NCBI GenBank assembly: GCA_963995505.1
Contig: OZ023196.1
Location: forward strand, 15,435,106-15,499,105
Length of the DNA: 64,000 nucleotides
Direction: 5' to 3'
DNA from: Hypericum androsaemum
Lineage: Eukaryota > Streptophyta > Magnoliopsida > Malpighiales > Hypericaceae
Numbering within the stretch: the stretch's first letter is position 1; each line of letters begins with the position of its first letter. This document shows positions 59,105 through 64,000 of the stretch, piece after piece. Below the pieces are notes generated by a model. It made no database searches and was not told the DNA's origin. It saw only the letters and a program-made list of their open reading frames with translations. A program made the position numbers and the translations under genes.

Positions 59105-60390
59105 TGGACTTGTTATGGTCTGAACTGTAAGACTTAACTGGATGGCATAACAAATTAATGAACTATAAAGGTGGCAACGTGGTGGGAGGTAGTAGCTACG
59201 ACATATAACTAAGAAATGGGTATTTGAATTCTTAGATGATGATGTAAATCAGTCCATAAAAGATAAGATGATCCCGAGTAGTTGCTGCTGGTCTTACTAT
59301 ATAGAGCATGCTTGTTGATGAAGATGAGTGAAGAGCTTAATGTATAGTAGTGGTAAGTGGAGCTAACCTTCCTCGTCCTAACCTTCCTCGTCCTTGTTCT
59401 ATTGCTGACTCTGGGTGACATTGTGTTATTGAGAGTCCAATTCGAAGAGAGAGCGCTTGCTTGTACTAAGTTATAGCTTCCTCAGAACTCGAGCCAGCAG
59501 CAGTTATCTCAGTTGTGGAATGAATGCTTATCCTCTCACGTTAAGCTGAAATCGGAATCCAAATTAGTCCTTGTTATAAAATTAGCGTACTTTAACTTGG
59601 TCTTATGAAAGATTTTAATTTATATTTGGAAAATGAAAAGAGAAGATTTAATTAATAACTTAAAGGCCAGTAATAGTATGGCCCGGCCCCAGTGGGATTG
59701 ATATTTACGTGAGATGGCCCGACTGTATTAATAATATTGGGATTCCTTAGTTGATTTTTACCAGACATGAGCCGACCGTAGTTAAGTAGGTTGTATGTTG
59801 GTTTTGTTTTTATTTTATTTTATCTTATCCATTAGCAGACACACAAATGCACTGCTGCACCTAACCTAATGCTAGTACATAGTGTAAATAAATAGTAACC
59901 CCTCCCTCTCTCATCCCATCGGCCTTTAATTCTCTTTTGTGGGAGTGGGAGTTTGGTTTTGTTTGGTATCATCAAGTCTAAAAGCTCCATAATAATTTCC
60001 ATATCCATTGGCATTGGTGATTGGATTACTGTTTCATCTTTATGGATACTTTCCAGCTGTAAAACGAGAAAAATAGATAGATGGGATATATACATATCTC
60101 AGAATCTTAATCTGATCTGATGATGATGATCTACTTTAATAATAATAATAATAATAATATCTACCTACCTATCTATATCTGAGATATCCCATATACAGAA
60201 GTTAGAAAGAAGGTCCATCTGGATTTGGAACAGATAGATAGAGACATCTCCCCAACCCCCACTCCCCTCCCTCCCCTTTGCACACGCTCGGTCTCATCCT
60301 CTACCTACAAAGACAGTACATTCACATGTATATATATACACACAAACACACACACACTAATTAATTATATAACAGTAAATTAATTAAGCT
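59105..60390. promoter_or_regulatory. MLO downstream region and ATL upstream region, no gene
   Basis: There is no convincing frame. An AAT run is at about 60,137-60,160 and CA/TA-rich sequence (CATGTATATATATACACAC) lies 50-70 bp before the ATL start, where its TATA box should be. The CT-rich stretch at 60,248-60,300 may be its leader or promoter. Confidence 0.45.
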
Positions 60391-60710
60391 ATGTGGAACC
60401 GGAGAATCCTGCAGACAGGGGTCTCAGAGACGCCGCAAGGGGAATCCAACATGGTCGTCATACTGGCTGCCATGCTCTGCGCTCTCATTTGTGTCGTTGC
60501 TTTAATTGCCGCGGGCAGATGCACCTGCCGCCACCGGACATCATCATCATCTTCTTCTTCTTCTTCATCCCAACCCACTCCCACCCACATCAATAGGAGG
60601 AGGAGGAGGAGGAACAAGGGGCTCAAGAAGGAGGACATCCACTCCCTCCCCAAGTTCACCTACCCTCCTAGTACTAGTACTAGTACTACTGGTGGTACCA
60701 CCCTTACACC

Positions 60711-60747
<37 letters not shown>

Positions 60748-60981
60748 GCTTCTTCTTCTGATGGGGGCTGCGCCATCTGCCTGGGGGACTTTGCACCCGG
60801 GGAGGAGCTCAGGGCACTCCCCGGGTGCGCCCACACCTTCCATGTGGAATGCGTGGACACGTGGCTGTCCTCCCACCCGTCCTGCCCCACCTGCCGCCGC
60901 GTAGTCTTCCTCAGGTGCCAGCATTGTGGCCTGCCCCCACCCGACCTCCCGCTCTTCCCCACTGCCCCCTTCCTCCCCTGA
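60391..60981 (+). CDS. ATL-family RING-H2 E3 ubiquitin ligase
   Basis: This is an intronless 196-codon gene, as is usual for ATL genes. Order of parts: a short N-terminus, a membrane segment at about 22-43 ([20 protein letters not shown]), a basic [21 protein letters not shown] region that contains a GLD-like motif and the IHSLPKF spacer, a linker with a run of ten Asn from an AAT repeat, then the RING-H2 finger CAICLGDF...[16 protein letters not shown]...CPTC with all eight zinc ligands and the Trp that contacts E2 enzymes. It ends with a Pro-rich tail. Such proteins pass ubiquitin from an E2 to substrates at membranes, often in defence or carbon/nitrogen signalling; the substrate is unknown. 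The Ser run (TCA/TCT) and the Asn run are likely to vary in length between individuals. Confidence 0.92.
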
Positions 60982-61106
60982 CTTACACTACTACTACTAC
61001 TAGTACTACTACTCTTTTCGTGTGTTTTCTTTTCTTTTCTGTTTGTTGTCGTTGTCTTAATGTGTGAATCATGGAACTCCAGACAATATCTATTCATAAT
61101 CTTATT

Positions 61107-61111
61107 TTTGT

Positions 61112-61150
<39 letters not shown>
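61107..61150. repeat. AT dinucleotide microsatellite
   Basis: About 44 bp of pure AT lie downstream of the ATL gene. The 61,151-61,378 stretch after it has no gene; its end (TTTCGTTGTGGTCGAGCC) resembles 63,710-63,730, suggesting a shared old LTR sequence. Confidence 0.85.
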
Positions 61151-61153
<3 letters not shown>

Positions 61154-61378
61154 TCAGAATTGTTTACTTATATATTTGTATAGGCTGTGTGTAGTCCCAA
61201 GTATTAGACGTACCATTCGTCCATCCCAAAGCAAGCAGTGGATTGGGGTCCCTACTTAAGCCCGTATTTGTAAGGCAAACACAAGGAAGAAGAGGACTAA
61301 CATCCTTGCTTGGCACTCCTTCCTAACCAATCCCCGTTTGAAAGAGCGTTTCTCTTTCGTTGTGGTCGAGCCTTAACT

Positions 61379-62584
61379 TGAGAAAGTCGATAATTGAGAG
61401 GATAATATGAGACTCTCGTTCAGTATTTACAACGATTGATTACATATATATACTACTAATTGTAACAGGACAATAACTAACTATCTACTTGCATGTTTAC
61501 ACGTTGATCTAACTCCTAGTTTATGGACAAGTGGATCAAAAGATCCAAATCGCAGATCATGGAAGAAAACGTGGAGAGGTGGCCTAGTACACCCCCATAA
61601 TGTGGAAGAGTTGGTTGGTGAGTTGCTGACGAAGTCAAGGCTATTGAAATTGGAGTCCACCGATGGAATTGTAGAGATATTTGACACACCCCCGCAAGTT
61701 GGAAGTCGAGGAGAATGTATATCGAGAATTCCAAACTTGGACATGAGAAATTGAAGACGCTTAAAGGAACACCATTAGATTGAAATACTGCTCCGAGGAC
61801 AATCGAAGCTGAGATAGATAATTGGACGCTTAAAGTAACGCCATGAGATTGAAATACTGCTCTGAGGATAATCGAAGCTGAGAGAGATAATTGGACGCTT
61901 GAAGTAACGCCATTAGATTGAAATACTGCTCCGAGGATAATCGAAGCTGAGAGAGATGATTGGAGATTGATACATCAGAGGATTCGTGACGGCCATGGCT
62001 GCTATTGATCAACCAAGCTTGTAGTCACGGAAGGAAGAACCATTAGGTGTTGATGTGCCTAGACCACGAATGGTAGTTATCGCCATTCAGGACCAGAGAG
62101 ACAAGAACAAGGGCCAAATTTTTGTAGGATTGTAGATGAAATGGGTCGGAAATAAGGGTGGGAAGAGCATCATCAGTTGGGACACTAACGGCCATGTTGC
62201 TATGATCAAGCACGGCCTGCAGTCAATGAAAGAATGGAACTCTAGGCTTTGATTTGCCTAGATGGCTCTGATACCATGAGAAAGTCGATAATTGAGAGGA
62301 TAATATGAGACTTTCGTTCAGTATTTACAACGATTGATTACATATATATACTACTAATTATAACAGGACAATAACTAGCTAGCTACTTGCATGTTTACAC
62401 GTTGATCTAATTCCTAGTTTATGGGCAAGTGGATCAAAAGATTCAAATCGCAGATCATGGAAGGAAACGTGGAGAGGTGGTCTAGTACACCCCCATAATG
62501 TGGAAGAGTTGGTTGGTGAGTTGCTGACGAAGTCAAGGCTGTTGAAATTGGAGTTCACCGATGAAATTGTAGGGATATTTGACA
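61379..62584 (-). mobile_element. Complete TRIM-type LTR element (1,206 bp)
   Basis: Two 308-bp LTRs (61,379-61,686 and 62,277-62,584) begin TGAGAAAG and end TTTGACA, so on the minus strand they run TGTCAAA...CTTTCTCA. TAACT flanks the element at 61,374-61,378 and 62,585-62,589. The primer site TGGTATCAGAGCC (methionine tRNA) abuts the LTR at 62,264-62,276 on the minus strand, and a G-rich tract (GCGGGGGTG) abuts the other at 61,687. The 590-bp interior has no gag or pol frame. LTRs differ at roughly a dozen positions by eye. Confidence 0.93.
61756..61962. repeat. Three 69-bp tandem units inside the TRIM
   Basis: The units start GACGCTTAAAG at 61,756 and 61,825 and GACGCTTGAAG at 61,894, each with ATTGAAATACTGCTC and AATCGAAGCTGAGA in the same place. 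They differ by a few substitutions. Confidence 0.9.
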
Positions 62585-62589
62585 TAACT

Positions 62590-63580
62590 AAAATGAGAAT
62601 CTCTATGTGAAAGTTTGAAGTTGAAATTAATACTGGGTATGACCATTTTTTTTGGAAACCGGATTAGGATAGGGGTTTGGAGATCAAATTCCACCATCGA
62701 GTTAATGCTGTTGATTTTTAGTATAGTCCAAAAAGATATCATTCATGTTATTAATTCCAGAATTGTGAAACTAAATAAGTGGACACATTGCATTAAATCA
62801 ACCGTAAGAGAACTTAACGCTAACGTAACTTGTACAAATTCTTTTGCCACCATTGGAAGTCTCAAAATGGTTTTGACAATGAAAAAAATATTTACCAAGT
62901 TGGGCGGGCATATCCCTTCCCATAAATTTAAAGACGTTGGAAAACTTTACCATTGGAATTCAGATAAATATCCAGATATTGTGTGGTATCATGACGATTT
63001 GCAAACTATTTTATATTCTTGCGAGAGTAGAACGATGAAAGAAGTCGGATTATGACAATTTTAGCGACTAGACTGTGGTCAGATTCCAACGTCTATTTTG
63101 TTCATGGTTACACAACATCTGGACTATTCCCTCGATCGGTCCAGGAAATTTTTATCACCAGCTAAGCAGCTAATCATAGAAAAGTGACACAAGGCCAATG
63201 ATATGTTTCATATTTTGGGGGCCAAATAGACAAGTTGCTACTCATCAGCCGGGCCCCTATCAACTAATAGCAGTTTCTTGTCCTTATCCTTCAGTGCACC
63301 TTGGTAGCGGGATAGTGATCTTCTGGAACAGTGACTAAATGTTAAATTAATTTATATATAGCGACAAGCTCAGATATGATTCCGAGTATGATTTCAAGAG
63401 CTCGTCCAATATTTTGTCTACTACTAAATGTTCCATGCATTTTTCAACGAAAAATGTAGAATCCTATTTTTAGAAATAATTCTCTAATAATATTTTTTTT
63501 TTTTTGCAAAACTTGAATAAAAGAGTTATAAGTATCCACCATACCTCTTGATTTTATTTATTCGTGTCCAATCAACGTAT
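62590..63580 (+). other. Intergenic, with one unrecognised open frame
   Basis: A frame from ATG 62,615 to TGA 63,053 would give 146 residues (C-terminal part HIPSHKFKDVGKLYHWNSDK). I recognise no family. Composition is like the surrounding AT-rich DNA and no splice or promoter context supports it, so it may be chance or retroelement debris. The rest shows no gene. Confidence 0.3.
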
Positions 63581-63689
63581 TAAAATACTTGGCTCAAACT
63601 ATTATGGGTTGGTAACTACCACTGTTCATCTTTTCCAAGGGAAGAAGACGAAGAACCCGAACCGATAAGTTTTAGCTCATTGCTTGGCA

Positions 63690-63920
63690 GATTTTATTAA
63701 AAGAGCATTTTTTGTTGTTGTGGTCGAGCCGTTTGTTTCCAATCCTCGTTCTTGATCGAGCATTGACAAGCTCAAACTGTCTTTGAGACAACCCGAGAGA
63801 GTTATACGATTGCATTGAACCCTTTCAATCTAGTTTTATCTAGGTAGTTTTCGCATCAGATCTATCATATCATTTATTTTATTTTTGCTTCCGCTACGCT
63901 ACGTCAAGTGGTATCAGAAC
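63690..63920 (+). mobile_element. 3' end of an LTR with primer binding site
   Basis: TGGTATCAGAAC at 63,909-63,920 matches the common primer site TGGTATCAGAGC but for one base, two bases after a CA (63,905-63,906) that would end the LTR. The sequence before it (CTTTCAATCTAGTTTTATC and CGCTACGCTACG) has the look of a U5. The element would continue beyond the window on the right. The LTR start was not found. Confidence 0.6.
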
Positions 63921-64000
63921 TTTGTTCTTCCTGTTCGGAGTTCGATCTACCTGTTCGTGTGTTTATTGTTCTAAAAAAAAGCAGAATTGTGATTGTGGTT

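Noticed and set aside
60714..60743. AAT repeat in the ATL gene as a frame-breaking expansion
   Set aside because: It is a multiple of three, encodes an Asn run, and the frame continues into a perfect RING-H2 finger.
1..64000. CRISPR array, bacterial operon or viral insertion
   Set aside because: No regularly spaced short repeats, no bacterial gene layout, and no viral replication or coat genes were seen. All repeated units are transposons, microsatellites or duplicated gene blocks.
1..64000. tRNA or rRNA genes
   Set aside because: I saw no cloverleaf-type sequence or rRNA core. The methionine-tRNA-like strings are LTR primer sites of 12-13 bases.

Overview
This is nuclear DNA from a flowering plant. 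The evidence is GT-AG introns, NADH-cytochrome b5 reductase, NUFIP, VPS36, MLO and ATL-type RING genes of plant type, and many plant transposon families (Copia LTR elements, Mutator-like elements, hAT-like elements, a Helitron). The species cannot be told from the sequence alone.

Positions 1-52,531 hold a decayed segmental duplication array. Its ancestral block seems to have been VPS36 (minus), then NUFIP (plus), then CBR1, the NADH-cytochrome b5 reductase (minus). VPS36 and NUFIP were divergent, and NUFIP and CBR1 converged tail to tail. CBR1 sequence occurs in eight places (about 1.5-3.8, 10.8-13.9, 17.0-18.7, 19.3-22.4, 31.1-34.2, 41.7-46.4, 50.4-51.6 and 52.1-52.5 kb). Only the 19,267-22,446 copy keeps all nine exons, all splice sites and an open frame (283 aa). 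NUFIP sequence also occurs in eight places. The fullest copy (27,641-30,853) has eight exons but a one-base deletion before its conserved C-terminus. VPS36 survives only as first- and second-exon debris at 4.7, 34.6-35.5 and 36.4-37.0 kb.

The array is peppered with insertions that can be delimited at the base because other copies give the empty site. They are a 124-bp Mutator-type MITE (5,459-5,582), two Mutator-like elements with 9-bp duplications (26,416-27,530 and 31,738-32,624), an unclassified 0.87-kb insertion (38,865-39,736), a short Copia element with identical-length LTRs (43,242-45,201), a 1.88-kb Helitron carrying a captured RING-H2 fragment (48,064-49,941), and hAT-like elements that were copied along with the array.

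Positions 52,532-64,000 lie outside the array. They hold an MLO-family gene (54,746-59,104) whose third coding exon is split by a 0.98-kb insertion. A solo LTR sits exactly on that exon's splice donor, and further lesions make the gene a pseudogene. An intact single-exon ATL-type RING-H2 E3 ligase gene follows (60,391-60,981). Next comes a complete 1.2-kb TRIM-type LTR element (61,379-62,584), and near the right edge there is an LTR end with its primer binding site.

Probably expressed protein genes are CBR1 at 19.3-22.4 kb and the ATL gene at 60.4 kb. The 27.6-kb NUFIP gene may give a truncated protein. The rest is duplication debris and transposons.
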